Source of the DNA: Desulfovibrionaceae bacterium
GTDB taxonomy: Bacteria; Desulfobacterota; Desulfovibrionia; Desulfovibrionales; Desulfovibrionaceae
Direction: 5' to 3'
Assembly (NCBI GenBank): GCA_028689675.1
Contig: JAQVCS010000007.1
Coordinates: 89,690 to 153,689 of the forward strand
DNA length: 64,000 bases
Positions 35,703 to 45,390 of this stretch are shown here, piece after piece (within the stretch, counting starts at the first letter, position 1; every line of letters starts with the position of its first letter). The translations under genes were made by a program, and so were the position numbers. The notes beneath the pieces are model-generated. The model saw only the letters and a list, made by a program, of their open reading frames with translations, made no database searches and was not told where the DNA came from.

Positions 35703-36830
35703 ATGAATACATTCGCCATAAGCCCATGCACTGCAGTCATTAACCTTGGCGCTATTAAGCGTAATTATCAAACCATGACAGCGCATGGCACAATGATGCC
35801 TGTTATCAAGTCTGACGCCTATGGCCACGGCATGCTGCCCGTGGCGGCAGCGCTGGGCGAAATGGGCGCACGCCACTTTGCTGTGGGCATTGTGGAGGAA
35901 GGGCTTGCCCTGCGCGCGGCTGGCCATGACCAAAGCATAGTTACCCTGCTTGGCGGGCACAGCCAAAAAGACATGGCCAATGCCTATGCCCACTGCATTA
36001 CGCCCCTAGTGCATTCTTTTGATTCCTTGCAGCGCGCCGCCGCGTGTGGCAGTGCTGAAAAACCCTTTGCCGTGGGCATTAAGTGCAACACGGGCATGAC
36101 AAGGCTGGGCTTTGAATCAGCCGAGCTGCCCGCCCTGCTGGATGCCCTGCGCAGCCTGCCCCAGCTCAAGCCTGTGCTGGCACTTTCGCATTTTGCCTGC
36201 TCGGATATGCCGCAGGAACAGGCCTATACAGCCCAGCAATTGCGCATTTTTGCGGCCATGAGTGATACTTTGCGGGACGCCTTCCCCGAAATGCGCCGCT
36301 CTTTGGCCAATTCTGCGGCTACCCTCAGCCATGCCTGTGCTTATGAGCTGTGCCGCCCCGGCATTGTGCTGTATGGCGGCAACCCTTTTTATGGTACAGA
36401 GCAGCAAGCCTTGGGGGCTGGCTTAGAATGGGCTATGTCGCTCAAAACCCCTGTGCTGCAAGTGCGGGAAATTGAAGCAGGGGCAAGTGTTGGCTATGGG
36501 CGCTTATTTACAGCCAGCCGCCGCACCCGCGTGGCCGTGCTGCCCGTGGGCTATGCCGATGGCTTTGCCCGCGCCAGCTCTGCTAAGGGCAAAATTTGCC
36601 TGCACGGCCAGCTTGTGCCGCAAATAGGGCGCGTGTGCATGGGCATGATTATGGTAGATGTCAGCAGCCTGCCAGCAGTGCACGAACAAGACGAAGCTTG
36701 GATTTTGGGCGGCGCTCAGGGCGGCGCTCAGGGCTGGAATGCCCAGCAATGGGCAGATGTTTGGGGCAGCATTCCTTATGAAGTGCTCTGCCTGTGGGGG
36801 CGCAACAAGCGCGAATATTACACGGCATAA
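35703..36830 (+). CDS. alr: Alanine racemase
   Basis: 375 residues. PLP enzyme making D-alanine for peptidoglycan. The PLP lysine is Lys36 in PVIKSDAYGHG, and the second catalytic residue is Tyr in SVGYGRLF. Other marks are GIKCNTGMTRLGF, ANSAATL and GRVCMGMIMVDVS. Near the C-terminus a 12-bp direct duplication (about 36712-36735) encodes GGAQGGAQG. It is divergent from tgt and precedes the ribosomal operon. Confidence 0.94.
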   Translation: MNTFAISPCTAVINLGAIKRNYQTMTAHGTMMPVIKSDAYGHGMLPVAAALGEMGARHFAVGIVEEGLALRAAGHDQSIVTLLGGHSQKDMANAYAHCITPLVHSFDSLQRAAACGSAEKPFAVGIKCNTGMTRLGFESAELPALLDALRSLPQLKPVLALSHFACSDMPQEQAYTAQQLRIFAAMSDTLRDAFPEMRRSLANSAATLSHACAYELCRPGIVLYGGNPFYGTEQQALGAGLEWAMSLKTPVLQVREIEAGASVGYGRLFTASRRTRVAVLPVGYADGFARASSAKGKICLHGQLVPQIGRVCMGMIMVDVSSLPAVHEQDEAWILGGAQGGAQGWNAQQWADVWGSIPYEVLCLWGRNKREYYTA

Positions 36831-36987
36831 GCAGGTTCTTTCCTTTGGCATGGGCTTTTTGCTTGACAAGAGAAAAAGCTTGGCCTATTGCTTGGCGTTC
36901 CTTGCTCACATCGGGTGATGTGGGCCACGGGGCATTCCGCCCCCTCAAGCGGGTTCTTTCCCGCGTCCGTCCATAAGGAGAGACGAA

Positions 36988-37293
36988 ATGAGAAAATTTG
37001 AAACTCTGGTGCTTCTGTCGCCCGAGCTTTCTGCTGAAAACCGCGAAGGCATTGTGAACGGCCTTGTGGCTATTGTAGAACGCGAACAGGGCAAAATGAT
37101 TGAAGTTGACAACTGGGGCATGCGTGACCTTGCCTACCCTGTGAAAAAGCAAATGCGCGGCAACTTTGTGCGCCTTGTGTATGCTGCCCCTGCCGAGCTT
37201 ATTGCTGAGCTTGAGCGCAACATCCGCATCACAGACGGCATTTTCAAGTTTGTTACGGTGAAGTTGGCCGATGTGGCCGAGGAGGTTGCATAA
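36988..37293 (+). CDS. rpsF: 30S ribosomal protein S6
   Basis: 101 residues, [15 protein letters not shown] start, [18 protein letters not shown] and [20 protein letters not shown] as in S6. AAGGAGAG lies 8 bp upstream. First gene of rpsF-rpsR-rplI. The 5' leader contains two G/C hairpins (GGGGC-ATTCC-GCCCC and GCGGG-TTCTTT-CCCGC), which may include the S6:S18 autoregulatory binding site known from other bacteria; this could not be verified. Confidence 0.96.
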   Translation: MRKFETLVLLSPELSAENREGIVNGLVAIVEREQGKMIEVDNWGMRDLAYPVKKQMRGNFVRLVYAAPAELIAELERNIRITDGIFKFVTVKLADVAEEVA

Positions 37294-37295
37294 CC

Positions 37296-37559
37296 ATGGC
37301 TTTCAAGAAAAAGTTTGCCCCCCGCCGCAAGTTCTGCCGCTTCTGCGCCGACAAAGACCTGCCCCTTGATTACAAGCGTGCCGACATTCTGCGCGACTTT
37401 ATCACCGAGCGCGGCAAAATTATTGCCCGCCGCATCACTGGCACCTGCGCCCAGCACCAGCGCCTCTTGACCCGTGAAATCAAACGTGCCCGTCAGATGG
37501 CTCTGCTCATCTACACGGCCACGCATGATTCCAACGTCAAGAAGAAGAGCACCATCTAA
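37296..37559 (+). CDS. rpsR: 30S ribosomal protein S18
   Basis: 87 residues. Central S18 core ([37 protein letters not shown]) is complete. The N-terminus keeps the FCRFC cysteine pair of the zinc-type S18. Two bases after rpsF. Confidence 0.96.
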   Translation: MAFKKKFAPRRKFCRFCADKDLPLDYKRADILRDFITERGKIIARRITGTCAQHQRLLTREIKRARQMALLIYTATHDSNVKKKSTI

Positions 37560-37572
37560 GGAGTGTGATGAT

Positions 37573-38085
37573 ATGAAACTTATACTCCGCGCCGACGTTG
37601 AAAATTTGGGCATCCTCGGTGACGTCGTTGACGTTAAGCCCGGCTATGGTCGTAACTTTCTGTTGCCTCAGGGCTTGGCTATGATTGCCACCCCCGCCAA
37701 TGTGAAAGTGTTTGAACTGGAACGCAAAAAGCTGGAAGCCAAAATGGAAGCCGTGCGTGCTGAAGCTGCTGGCCTTGCTGCCCAGCTGGAAGCCGCTTCC
37801 ATCATTATTCCCATGCATGTGGGCGATAATGAAAAGCTCTATGGCTCTGTGACCGCCACCATGATTGGTGACGCCCTTGCCGCTCAGGGCTTGGACGTTG
37901 ACCGCCGCCGCATTCTGCTGGACAGCAGCATTCGTTCCTTGGGTGAACACCCTGTGCGTGTGCGCTTGCATGCCAACGTGAATGCCATTGTTACTGTAAA
38001 GGTGACTGCTGAAAACGTAGTGTATGACGACGAACCCGCCAAGGTGGAAGAAGCCGAAGCCGTTGTTGAAGCTGCTGCTGAATAA
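37573..38085 (+). CDS. rplI: 50S ribosomal protein L9
   Basis: 170 residues from the ATG at 37573 (AAGGAGTG upstream). MKLILRADVENLGILGD, KPGYGRNFLLPQGLA and the C-terminal domain with GSVTATMIGDALAAQG identify L9. The extra about 20 acidic residues at the C-terminus (EEAEAVVEAAAE) exceed E. coli L9. Confidence 0.95.
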   Translation: MKLILRADVENLGILGDVVDVKPGYGRNFLLPQGLAMIATPANVKVFELERKKLEAKMEAVRAEAAGLAAQLEAASIIIPMHVGDNEKLYGSVTATMIGDALAAQGLDVDRRRILLDSSIRSLGEHPVRVRLHANVNAIVTVKVTAENVVYDDEPAKVEEAEAVVEAAAE

Positions 38086-38106
38086 GCCCCTTTTTTGATT
38101 GTACAG

Positions 38107-38140
38107 GGCGGATTTTCTTTATGAAAGTCCGCCTTTTTTT
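38107..38140 (+). terminator. Terminator of rpsF-rpsR-rplI
   Basis: GGCGGATTTTC / GAAAGTCCGCC stem followed by T7. Confidence 0.85.
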
Positions 38141-38429
38141 ATGCCTTTGCTTATGTGTTGCGCTTGTGCGTGCTTATGCGCCTTTTACAAAAGCACTGTC
38201 TTTTTTGCTCAAGCGTGCTGCTCTTGTGTTCTTGCTCTGCCTTTGCTTGCCTTTGTTGCTGTGTTTTCCCTGCCTGCTTTTATTGTGCTTCCACGCCTTT
38301 TTTACCCTAAGTATGTGTGGCAGAGCCTGTGCTGGGGGCTGTTGTGTTTTCTTGCGCCTTGCCCTATGCTGTACAAAGGCGGGTGCTGCCCGCTTTTTTT
38401 GCCTTTTACTATCAGGAAGCAGAGCTATC

Positions 38430-39890
38430 ATGACTGAAGAAAGCCACTATTCCCGCAATGGGCGCGGCAAAGAGCGCAACAATGCCAGCGGCAAAGCACA
38501 AAACCCCGTGGACAAGGCCAGCAAAGATTTGCTGGCGCGCGTACCCCCCCATTCGGTAGAAGCAGAGCAAGCCGTGCTGGGCGGCATTTTTTCCCGCTCG
38601 CAGGTGATGCACAGCCTTGTGGATATTATTAACGAAGATGATTTCTATTTGCCTGCGCATCACATTATTTTTCAAACTTTCCTTGATTTATACCGTAAAT
38701 CTGCCCCTATTGATTTGGTAAGCACAGCTGAAGCCCTAAAAGATGCTGGGCAGCTGGAAGCTGTGGGCGGGGCTGTGTACCTTGGCGACCTTGCTGGCGC
38801 TGTGGTGAGCGGTGCTAATGCCGAATATTATGCTACCATTGTGCGCGACAAAGCCATGCAGCGCGACCTTATTACCGTTTGCTCTGAAATTATTGGCAAA
38901 AGCTTTGGTGCTGTGCAGGAAGTGGAACAGCTCATGGCAGAATCAGAGCAATCGCTTTTTGCTGTTTCGCAGCGCACTACGGGCAAAGATTTTTCTGGTG
39001 CTAAAGAATTGGTGGATACCGTTTTTCAAAACCTTGAAAAAATGGCCGCCTCCAATGACGTGATTACAGGGGTGACCACTGGCTATGCACGCCTCGACAA
39101 GCTCACGGCTGGCCTGCAAAAATCTGACCTTGTTATTGTTGCCGCCCGCCCTTCTATGGGTAAAACGGCCTTTGCCATGTGCGTTGCCCTCAATGCGGCT
39201 ATCAACCAAGGTGTGCCTGTGGCTGTTTTTTCGCTGGAAATGTCCAAAGAGCAGCTTATGCAGCGCATGCTTGCTGTACGCGCCAAGGTGGACGTTTCAA
39301 AAATGCGCCGCCCCTCCATGCTGCAAGATGAAGATTGGCAGCACTTGTATGCCGCAGCAGACAACATTGCCAATGCCCCCATTTTTATTGACGATACGCC
39401 TGCCCTTTCCACCCTAGAGCTGCGCGCCCGCTGCCGCCGCCTGAAGGCAGAAAAAGGGCTTGGGCTGGTTATTATTGACTATTTGCAGCTTATGCGCTCT
39501 GGCCGCCGCACCGATTCTCGCGAGCTGGAAATTTCTGATATTTCCCGCTCGCTCAAAGGGCTGGCCAAAGAAATGAACCTGCCTGTTATTGCCCTTTCCC
39601 AGCTGAACCGCAAGGTGGAAGAACGCAGCGACAAGCGCCCCATGCTTTCAGACTTGCGCGAATCGGGGGCTATTGAGCAGGATGCTGACGTTATTATGTT
39701 TGTTTACCGCGATGATGTGTATAAGTTCACCAAGCCAGCAGACCGCCCCTTGCAGGGTGTGGCCGAAATCATTATTGGCAAGCAGCGTAACGGCCCTGTG
39801 GGTGTGGCAGAGCTTATGTACGTTTCACCCTACACAGCCTTTGTGGATTTGGCGCCAGAATGGACACCCCCTTCTGAAGAGCAGCAATAA
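38430..39890 (+). CDS. dnaB: Replicative DNA helicase DnaB
   Basis: 486 residues from the ATG at 38430 with AGGAAG upstream. Hexameric fork helicase. N-terminal DnaB domain (PPHSVEAEQAVLGGIF), Walker A ARPSMGKTAFA, Walker B LVIIDYLQLM, QLNRKVEER and SGAIEQDADVIMF. The open frame extends upstream to 38121, but that part is a run of Leu/Cys codons over a pyrimidine-rich leader containing the L9 terminator and is not coding. Desulfovibrio typically has dnaB after rplI. Confidence 0.95.
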   Translation: MTEESHYSRNGRGKERNNASGKAQNPVDKASKDLLARVPPHSVEAEQAVLGGIFSRSQVMHSLVDIINEDDFYLPAHHIIFQTFLDLYRKSAPIDLVSTAEALKDAGQLEAVGGAVYLGDLAGAVVSGANAEYYATIVRDKAMQRDLITVCSEIIGKSFGAVQEVEQLMAESEQSLFAVSQRTTGKDFSGAKELVDTVFQNLEKMAASNDVITGVTTGYARLDKLTAGLQKSDLVIVAARPSMGKTAFAMCVALNAAINQGVPVAVFSLEMSKEQLMQRMLAVRAKVDVSKMRRPSMLQDEDWQHLYAAADNIANAPIFIDDTPALSTLELRARCRRLKAEKGLGLVIIDYLQLMRSGRRTDSRELEISDISRSLKGLAKEMNLPVIALSQLNRKVEERSDKRPMLSDLRESGAIEQDADVIMFVYRDDVYKFTKPADRPLQGVAEIIIGKQRNGPVGVAELMYVSPYTAFVDLAPEWTPPSEEQQ

Positions 39891-40075
39891 GGTGTTCAGC
39901 GGTGTAGCCTTTTGGGTGGCCTGTGCCGCCTGAGCTCTACCCGCAAAAGCTATGGGCATATCAGCCTTTTCTTTCGCTTCTTTAGCAAATAGCGCCTTGC
40001 AAAACACAGGGCAAAAGCGTATTTTATTTCCCCCGCATCACCATTGCGGAACATTTTTTTGGAGAAAACAAGTCT

Positions 40076-40603
40076 ATGGTACAACAGCCCGGAGACCGTA
40101 TAGAAGCCCGTTGCTCTCGTTGCAGCGACTGTACTGGTCACATCATTATGGCCATCGTGAATGGCGAAATTGTCAAGGTTAAGTGCTGCGCCTGTGGCAG
40201 TGAACACAAATACCGCCCGCAGCGCGTTGCCAAAAAGGGGCAGGAAGGCACCGCCGCCACCGCTGTGCGCCGCATAGGGGCTGGTGAAGACCGTAAAACA
40301 GTCATGGCCGAGGCCGAGCGCCCAGCCCGTGCCCCCCGCCCTGCGGCTACCCCGCGCCCCTCTGCCGCCACACGCAAGGCTGCGCAAAATTCTGCCGAGG
40401 CCGAACAGCGCTGGCGCAAATCGTTAGAGCGCCCCTCTGCCCCCGAGCCGCGCCCGTATAGCATTACTATCGAGCTTGCCGCTGGCGATGTGGTCAACCA
40501 CCCTGTGTTTGGCATGGGCGTTGTTGAAAGTGTTACCCGCCCAGACAAAGCACAGGTTTTGTTTCGCGATTCCAGCCGCGCCCTGCGCTGCACTGTTGTT
40601 TAA
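40076..40603 (+). CDS. Zinc-ribbon protein with C-terminal SH3/Tudor-like domain
   Basis: 175 residues. N-terminal cysteines CSRCSDC and CCAC form a zinc-ribbon-like knuckle; a basic Ala/Pro/Arg linker follows (about 70-125); the C-terminal 45 residues (AGDVVNHPVFGMGVVESV, then KAQVLFRD) match the GDxVxHxxFGxGxV pattern of the CarD/UvrD-tail Tudor-like fold that contacts RNA polymerase. Role unknown; transcription-coupled function is a guess. AGAAAACA before the ATG gives a weak ribosome site. Confidence 0.75.
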   Translation: MVQQPGDRIEARCSRCSDCTGHIIMAIVNGEIVKVKCCACGSEHKYRPQRVAKKGQEGTAATAVRRIGAGEDRKTVMAEAERPARAPRPAATPRPSAATRKAAQNSAEAEQRWRKSLERPSAPEPRPYSITIELAAGDVVNHPVFGMGVVESVTRPDKAQVLFRDSSRALRCTVV

Positions 40604-40628
40604 CAAGACTTTTTTACAAATTTTCAAG

Positions 40629-40654
40629 CGGCTTCTTCTGGAGGCCGTTTTTTT
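40629..40654 (+). terminator. Rho-independent terminator
   Basis: CGGCTTC / GAGGCCG stem then T7, after the zinc-ribbon gene. Confidence 0.7.
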
Positions 40655-40878
40655 ATTTCATAAAAAAAATATACGCATGCACTCCTTAGTCTGTATTTTT
40701 AATACTTTTTTTGTCTGCACATTCCATAATATAGAACATAGTGACATGCACAACTGCACTTTGTGCATTGACAAGAAAGCAAAAGGATGCTTTGTGTAAA
40801 ACACGGTCTGTATATCGGCAAGACGGTTTGCCGGCTTAGTATACAGAGTTTTTACAGCTTCTTGGAGAGGATGCTTGA

Positions 40879-41145
40879 ATGCCCAAGTCTATTTATGTTG
40901 GCAACCTGCCTTGGTCTGCCACCGAAGATCAGGTTGAGGAATTGTTTGGCAGCTATGGTAAGGTGCTGTCTGTGAAACTGGTGAACGACCGTGAAACTGG
41001 TCGTGCCCGTGGTTTTGGTTTTGTTGAAATGGATGAGCCTGATGCCAGCGCTGCTGTTGAAGCTTTGGATAACAGCTCTTTTGGCGGCCGCACCCTGCGT
41101 GTGAATGAAGCCAAACCCCGTGCGCCCCGCCCCCCCCGCTATTAA
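40879..41145 (+). CDS. RRM RNA-binding protein
   Basis: 88 residues, one RNA-recognition motif: RNP2 SIYVGNL and RNP1 RGFGFVEM, with an Arg/Pro tail. GGAGAGGA precedes the ATG. Bacterial single-RRM proteins are often cold-induced and bind single-stranded RNA. A 220-bp untranslated stretch lies upstream, compatible with a long leader. Confidence 0.93.
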   Translation: MPKSIYVGNLPWSATEDQVEELFGSYGKVLSVKLVNDRETGRARGFGFVEMDEPDASAAVEALDNSSFGGRTLRVNEAKPRAPRPPRY

Positions 41146-41267
41146 CAAGGGCTAACAGGGCAGAGCTTCGTAGCTTTTTGGGCAAGGCCTGTGTGCCTGC
41201 CCCATATATGCTGTGCACATTTGCCCTTTTGCTGCCGCCCTTGTGCGGCTCTGTTATAGCACATCAT

Positions 41268-41298
41268 ACCCCGATAGTTTTGGCTTTCGGGGTTTTTT
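41268..41298 (+). terminator. Rho-independent terminator
   Basis: ACCCCGA / TCGGGGT stem with a 12-base loop, then T6, after the RRM gene. Confidence 0.8.
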
Positions 41299-41415
41299 TG
41301 TGCATATACAGCACTTTGACCAAGAAATTTTCTTGCAGGTCTTGACGGCAACGGCTATGCTTTGTTCACATTAGCCGAAAATCGGCACCCGTGCTATTTT
41401 AAAGGAGGTCAGGCA

Positions 41416-41970
41416 ATGCTTAACCCTAAACAATGCATACTCTACAGCGGCGGCGCAGCTGGTACTGAACAATTTTTTGGTGCTTTAGCTGAACGCTGGG
41501 GTGTAGAGGAAGTAAACTTTAGCTTTGAAGGGCATCAAATTGAACGCAAACGCGGCGTTCGCGTGCTGACCAGTGAAGAGCTGGCACTGAAAGATGTCAG
41601 CCTTACCTATGTTTCCAAGCTCATGAACCGCGAATATACGCGCGCTCCTCTTTTCCGCAAGGTCTTGCAATCTATTTGCTGGCAAATTGCCAGTGGCGAC
41701 CACATTGTGGTTATTGGTAGCATCCAGCCCGATGACACCGTAAAAGGGGGCACTGGCTGGGGCGCAGAATTTGCAAAAATCTGCAATAAACCCCTGCTTG
41801 TTTTTGACCAAAACCGCAATGATTGGTTCAGCTGGGAACAAAAACAATGGGCACAGGTGAGCAAGCCTGTTATTGCCCACGCGCATTTTACCGCTACGGG
41901 CACGCGCTTTCTTGAAGACAATGGGCGTGATGCCATTCAGGAACTTTTTGCCCGCTCCTTCGAGGGCTAG
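41416..41970 (+). CDS. Conserved SLOG/YpsA-like protein
   Basis: 184 residues from ATG 41416 with a perfect AAAGGAGG upstream. A Rossmann-like N-terminus has YSGGAAGTEQFFGALAERWG and later a glycine-rich VKGGTGWGAEFAKICNKP with LLVFDQ, the pattern of SLOG superfamily nucleotide-binding proteins. The family is conserved in several phyla as far as I recall but its ligand and role are not known to me. Confidence 0.65.
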   Translation: MLNPKQCILYSGGAAGTEQFFGALAERWGVEEVNFSFEGHQIERKRGVRVLTSEELALKDVSLTYVSKLMNREYTRAPLFRKVLQSICWQIASGDHIVVIGSIQPDDTVKGGTGWGAEFAKICNKPLLVFDQNRNDWFSWEQKQWAQVSKPVIAHAHFTATGTRFLEDNGRDAIQELFARSFEG

Positions 41971-42089
41971 CTCAATGCACGCTGCCGCGCTGCCAGCACA
42001 AGGCAGACAGCGCGGCAGCACTGCTTTGTGCCCACCCATGTATACAGCAAGGGCAGCCTGTGCCTGCCCCCTTTGCCTCAGGAATTTTC

Positions 42090-43007
42090 ATGCTCTTGCC
42101 TTCGTTTATCCGCAGCCACAGCGGTTTTTTTGCTGGCCTGAGTGCTTTTTGCATTTGGGGCAGCTTGGTTATTTATTGGAAGCAGCTCGACACGGTGCCC
42201 GCATTGGAAATATTAAGCTACCGTGTTGTTTTTTCTTTTCTTTTTCTTATTGGGCTTATTAGCTTTATTCACCAGTGGGGTGAGGTAAAAAAAGCACTTG
42301 GCCAACGTGCGCTGCTGTTGCGCCTTGTGGCCAGCACCTGCGCTGTGACCATTAACTGGGGTCTGTATATCTGGGCTGTTACCAATGGGCATATTACTGA
42401 ATCCAGCCTTGGGTATTACATCAACCCACTTACCAGCATTGTTGCGGGCGCGCTCTTTTTTGGCGAACGCCCCTGCCGCCTGCAATGGGCAGGGGTGGGC
42501 ATTGCCGCCATGGGCGTGCTGTATAGTGTACTGGCCTATGGGCACTTCCCGTGGATTTCTTTGGTGCTGGCTATTTCATTCACTATTTATGGCGCCATAC
42601 GCAAGGGCATAGCCATTGGCTCGGTAACGGGGCTTTTTGTAGAAACCTTGCTTTTGAGCCCGCTGACCGTGGCCTATCTGCTGTGGCTGCACTGGCAGGG
42701 GCAGGGGCACTTTTTTACTGTCACCCCTGTGCAAATGGGGCTGATTTTAGGCACGGGCGTGGTCACCACAGCCCCGCTGCTGCTCTTTACCTATGCCGCC
42801 CGCACCATGGCACTTTCCACTTTGGGCATTATTCAATATCTTTCTCCTACCGTGGCCTTGCTGTGCGGGGCATATATCTATGGCGAAAGCATCAGCCATG
42901 CCACCAAGGTAACCTTTATGTGTATTTGGGCTGCCCTTGCCCTGTATAGCTGGAGCACACTGAGGCTGCACCAGCAAACAAAACAGGCCTTGGGTAACAG
43001 GGGCTAG
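42090..43007 (+). CDS. rarD: EamA/RarD-family transporter
   Basis: 305 residues from ATG 42090 (AGGAA upstream). Ten predicted helices in two EamA repeats. RarD features are [53 protein letters not shown] and [17 protein letters not shown]. RarD proteins cause chloramphenicol resistance when overexpressed, but their native substrate is unsettled. Confidence 0.9.
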   Translation: MLLPSFIRSHSGFFAGLSAFCIWGSLVIYWKQLDTVPALEILSYRVVFSFLFLIGLISFIHQWGEVKKALGQRALLLRLVASTCAVTINWGLYIWAVTNGHITESSLGYYINPLTSIVAGALFFGERPCRLQWAGVGIAAMGVLYSVLAYGHFPWISLVLAISFTIYGAIRKGIAIGSVTGLFVETLLLSPLTVAYLLWLHWQGQGHFFTVTPVQMGLILGTGVVTTAPLLLFTYAARTMALSTLGIIQYLSPTVALLCGAYIYGESISHATKVTFMCIWAALALYSWSTLRLHQQTKQALGNRG

Positions 43008-43063
43008 CCGCCAAACAGGCAAAGCCTTGCATATTATTTTATTTAAGGAAAGAATACGCAGCC

Positions 43064-43543
43064 ATGAGCACGCACTTTACCCCTACCGAAGAAGCTATTT
43101 TACGCATTGTGCAGGCCGACCTGCCCGAAAGCACCACCCCCTATGCCGACATTGCCCAGCGCGTTGGCTGCAGCGAAACCGAGGTGCTGGAACTCTTGCA
43201 CAGACTTAAAGACAATGGTGCTATACGCCGCTTTGGCGCAAGCATTAAGCACCAAAAAACTGCTTGGAAATATAATGCCATGGTAGCGTGGATTATTGAC
43301 CCAGCTATTGCAGATACCTGTGGCGAGCTTGCCGCCAAACATGGTAATATTTCACATGTCTATTATCGCCCCTCCAGCGCGCCAGACTGGCCCTACACCC
43401 TCTACACCATGATTCACGGGCGCAGCGAGCAGGAATACCACGACGTGATAGAAGAATTGCAGCGCACAACCCCGCTGCAAACCTATGCCGTTCTTTCTAG
43501 CCTGAAAGAGCTGAAGAAGATTTCTATGACCTATTTTGCCTAG
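43064..43543 (+). CDS. Siroheme decarboxylase subunit (AhbA/AhbB), Lrp/AsnC-like
   Basis: 159 residues, an AsnC-like fold: N-terminal winged helix ([20 protein letters not shown]) and C-terminal ligand-type domain. [31 protein letters not shown] are typical of AhbA/AhbB, which decarboxylate siroheme to didecarboxysiroheme in the alternative haem pathway of sulfate reducers. hemL lies next on the same strand, supporting a tetrapyrrole role over gene regulation. Which of the two subunits it is cannot be decided by eye. Confidence 0.8.
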   Translation: MSTHFTPTEEAILRIVQADLPESTTPYADIAQRVGCSETEVLELLHRLKDNGAIRRFGASIKHQKTAWKYNAMVAWIIDPAIADTCGELAAKHGNISHVYYRPSSAPDWPYTLYTMIHGRSEQEYHDVIEELQRTTPLQTYAVLSSLKELKKISMTYFA

Positions 43544-43545
43544 AA

Positions 43546-43608
43546 CAAGTTTGTTTTGAAATTGCTCTGGCAACGGCTGGCATGTATGCTGGCCACACAA
43601 GGCATACG
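43546..43608 (+). repeat. Dispersed intergenic repeat family 2, copy C
   Basis: Begins three bases after the preceding stop codon. Core 43546-43573 followed at 18 bp by GCCAC and GGCATAC. The arms GTATGC and GCATAC can form a hairpin around GCCAC. Confidence 0.6.
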
Positions 43609-43657
43609 CGCACGCTCTATACGCTGTTCCTGCCTATGTGGGCTTTTGTCTTTCGCC

Positions 43658-43777
43658 TTTAGAACATTGTTACTTTGAACATGCTCACAAGGTTTCGTAA
43701 AAAATCCTTGCCACGCAAAGCTCACAGGGGAATAGACTTCCCCGTTATGTGAGCTTTGAAGATGAATCTGCTTTTAG
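43658..43777 (-). mobile_element. MITE-like hairpin element, copy 2 (inverted)
   Basis: Inverted relative to copy 1 at 34177-34295. Shared landmarks on the minus strand are TCAAAGCTCACATAA, CCCCTGTGAGCTTTG, GGCAAGGATTTTTTACGAAA and CCTTGTGAGCATG. Inner hairpin arms CAAAGCTCACA (43716-43726) and TGTGAGCTTTG (43748-43758). Ends are TA-flanked (TTAGAACA and TGCTTTTAG). It sits between the siroheme decarboxylase gene and hemL. Confidence 0.7.
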
Positions 43778-43933
43778 GGATAGAATACGGGGCACAGCCC
43801 CTCACACTTTTAAACCATGCGCTTTTGCCACAAAGCCCAAACCAGCGCCAGCCCTGCCCGCTTGCATGCGGCAGGGGCAATAGGCACAGGGCAAAAACAA
43901 AGCTGCACACCAGCACAGAACAAAGGGTATTGT

Positions 43934-45199
43934 ATGAATTCGCACGATTATTTTGCCAAAGCTCAAACCATCATTCCCGGCGGGGTCAACAGCCCCGTGC
44001 GTGCCTGCCATAATGTAGATTCTGAACCGCTCTTTATTGCCAGCGGCAAAGGGGCGCACATTACCGATGTGGAAGGGCGTGAATATATAGATTTTATTCT
44101 TTCGTGGGGGCCCATGCTGCTGGGGCACAGCCACCCCGAAGTCACGCTTGCCATCCAGCAGGCCGCAGCCAAGGGCACAAGCTATGGCGCGCCCTGCCCT
44201 GCTGAAGTGACCCTTGCCGAAATGGTCATTGCCGCACTGCCCTCTGTGGAGATGGTGCGCATGGTTAATTCGGGCACAGAGGCCACCATGAGCGCTCTGC
44301 GCCTTGCCCGCGCCGTAACAAAGCGCAACAAATTTGTGAAGGGTGTGGGCTGCTATCACGGCCATGCAGACCCCTTCCTTGCGGCTGCAGGCTCTGGCTT
44401 GGCCACGTTTTCCATTCCCGGCACACCGGGTGTGCCCGATGCCGTGGTGGCCGACACCTTACTTGCGCCCTATAATGATTTAGCGGCTATGCAAGCGCTT
44501 TTTGCCGCGCAGGGTGAGGAAATTGCCGCTATTATTGTTGAGCCCGTGGCAGCCAATATGGGCTTGGTGCTGCCCAAGGCTGGCTATTTGCAGGGCTTGC
44601 GCGACTTGTGCGACCAATACGGCGCATTGCTGATTTTTGATGAAGTCATTACGGGCTTTAGGGCTGCCTATGGCGGGGCGCAGGCTCGCTTTGGCATTAG
44701 CCCAGACCTGACCACCTTTGGCAAAATTATTGGTGGCGGGCTGCCCGTGGGGGCTTTTGGCGGCAAGCAACAATATATGCGCCGCATAGCCCCACAGGGG
44801 GATGTGTACCAAGCAGGCACGCTGTCGGGCAACCCGCTGGCCATGGCGGCAGGCATTGCCACCCTGAGCATTTTGCAGACAAGCGACTACGCGGCATTGG
44901 AAGGGCGCGTGGCTGCCTTTGCTGCCGAGCTTGCCGCCGTGCTGCGGGCAAAACAGGTGCCCGTGCAAATGCCCACGCTGGCCTCCATGTTCTGCCCCTA
45001 TTTCAGCGAAGAACCCGTTACCTGCTTTGCCGATGTGCATAAGGCCGACGCTGCCCTGTTCACAACCTTTTACAAACAAATGCGCCAGCAAGGCATTTTC
45101 CTTGCGCCTTCTGCTTTTGAAACGGGCATGGTTTCTTTTGCGCATACAGAAGAAGACTTTACCCGCACTTTAGAGGCCGCACAGCAAGTGCGCTTCTAG
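43934..45199 (+). CDS. hemL: Glutamate-1-semialdehyde 2,1-aminomutase
   Basis: 421 residues from ATG 43934 (AAAGGG upstream). PLP enzyme making 5-aminolevulinate in the C5 pathway. Motifs: [46 protein letters not shown] and [18 protein letters not shown] with the PLP lysine. The upstream open frame to 43817 overlaps no ribosome site. Partner of the neighbouring siroheme decarboxylase gene in tetrapyrrole supply. Confidence 0.95.
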   Translation: MNSHDYFAKAQTIIPGGVNSPVRACHNVDSEPLFIASGKGAHITDVEGREYIDFILSWGPMLLGHSHPEVTLAIQQAAAKGTSYGAPCPAEVTLAEMVIAALPSVEMVRMVNSGTEATMSALRLARAVTKRNKFVKGVGCYHGHADPFLAAAGSGLATFSIPGTPGVPDAVVADTLLAPYNDLAAMQALFAAQGEEIAAIIVEPVAANMGLVLPKAGYLQGLRDLCDQYGALLIFDEVITGFRAAYGGAQARFGISPDLTTFGKIIGGGLPVGAFGGKQQYMRRIAPQGDVYQAGTLSGNPLAMAAGIATLSILQTSDYAALEGRVAAFAAELAAVLRAKQVPVQMPTLASMFCPYFSEEPVTCFADVHKADAALFTTFYKQMRQQGIFLAPSAFETGMVSFAHTEEDFTRTLEAAQQVRF

Positions 45200-45278
45200 G
45201 CAGCGTGCCCTTAGCAGTGTCTACCCTCACCAATACAGGGCAAACACTCTTCGGCACAGCACAGCGCACACGGCGCGA

Positions 45279-45340
45279 GTATGCCGCGCGTGGCGGGCAT
45301 ACCTTCACGCAATTGCCAGAGTAATTTCAAAACAATCTTG
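45279..45340 (-). repeat. Dispersed intergenic repeat family 2, copy B
   Basis: Core 45313-45340 in minus orientation, with GCCAC 18 bp beyond, inside the inverted pair GTATGCC / GGCATAC. Confidence 0.6.
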
Positions 45341-45355
45341 CTTTCAACAGCACGC

Positions 45356-45390
45356 GAGGGAAAGAGCTACGGCTTTTTCCCTCTTTTTTT
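45356..45390 (+). terminator. Rho-independent terminator
   Basis: GAGGGAAA with AGC / GCT and TTTCCCTC stem followed by T7. Confidence 0.85.

Noticed and set aside
38121..38429. Leu/Cys-rich extension of DnaB that looks like a membrane region
   Set aside because: It is read across a pyrimidine-rich leader and the L9 terminator; the ATG at 38430 with AGGAAG matches normal DnaB length.
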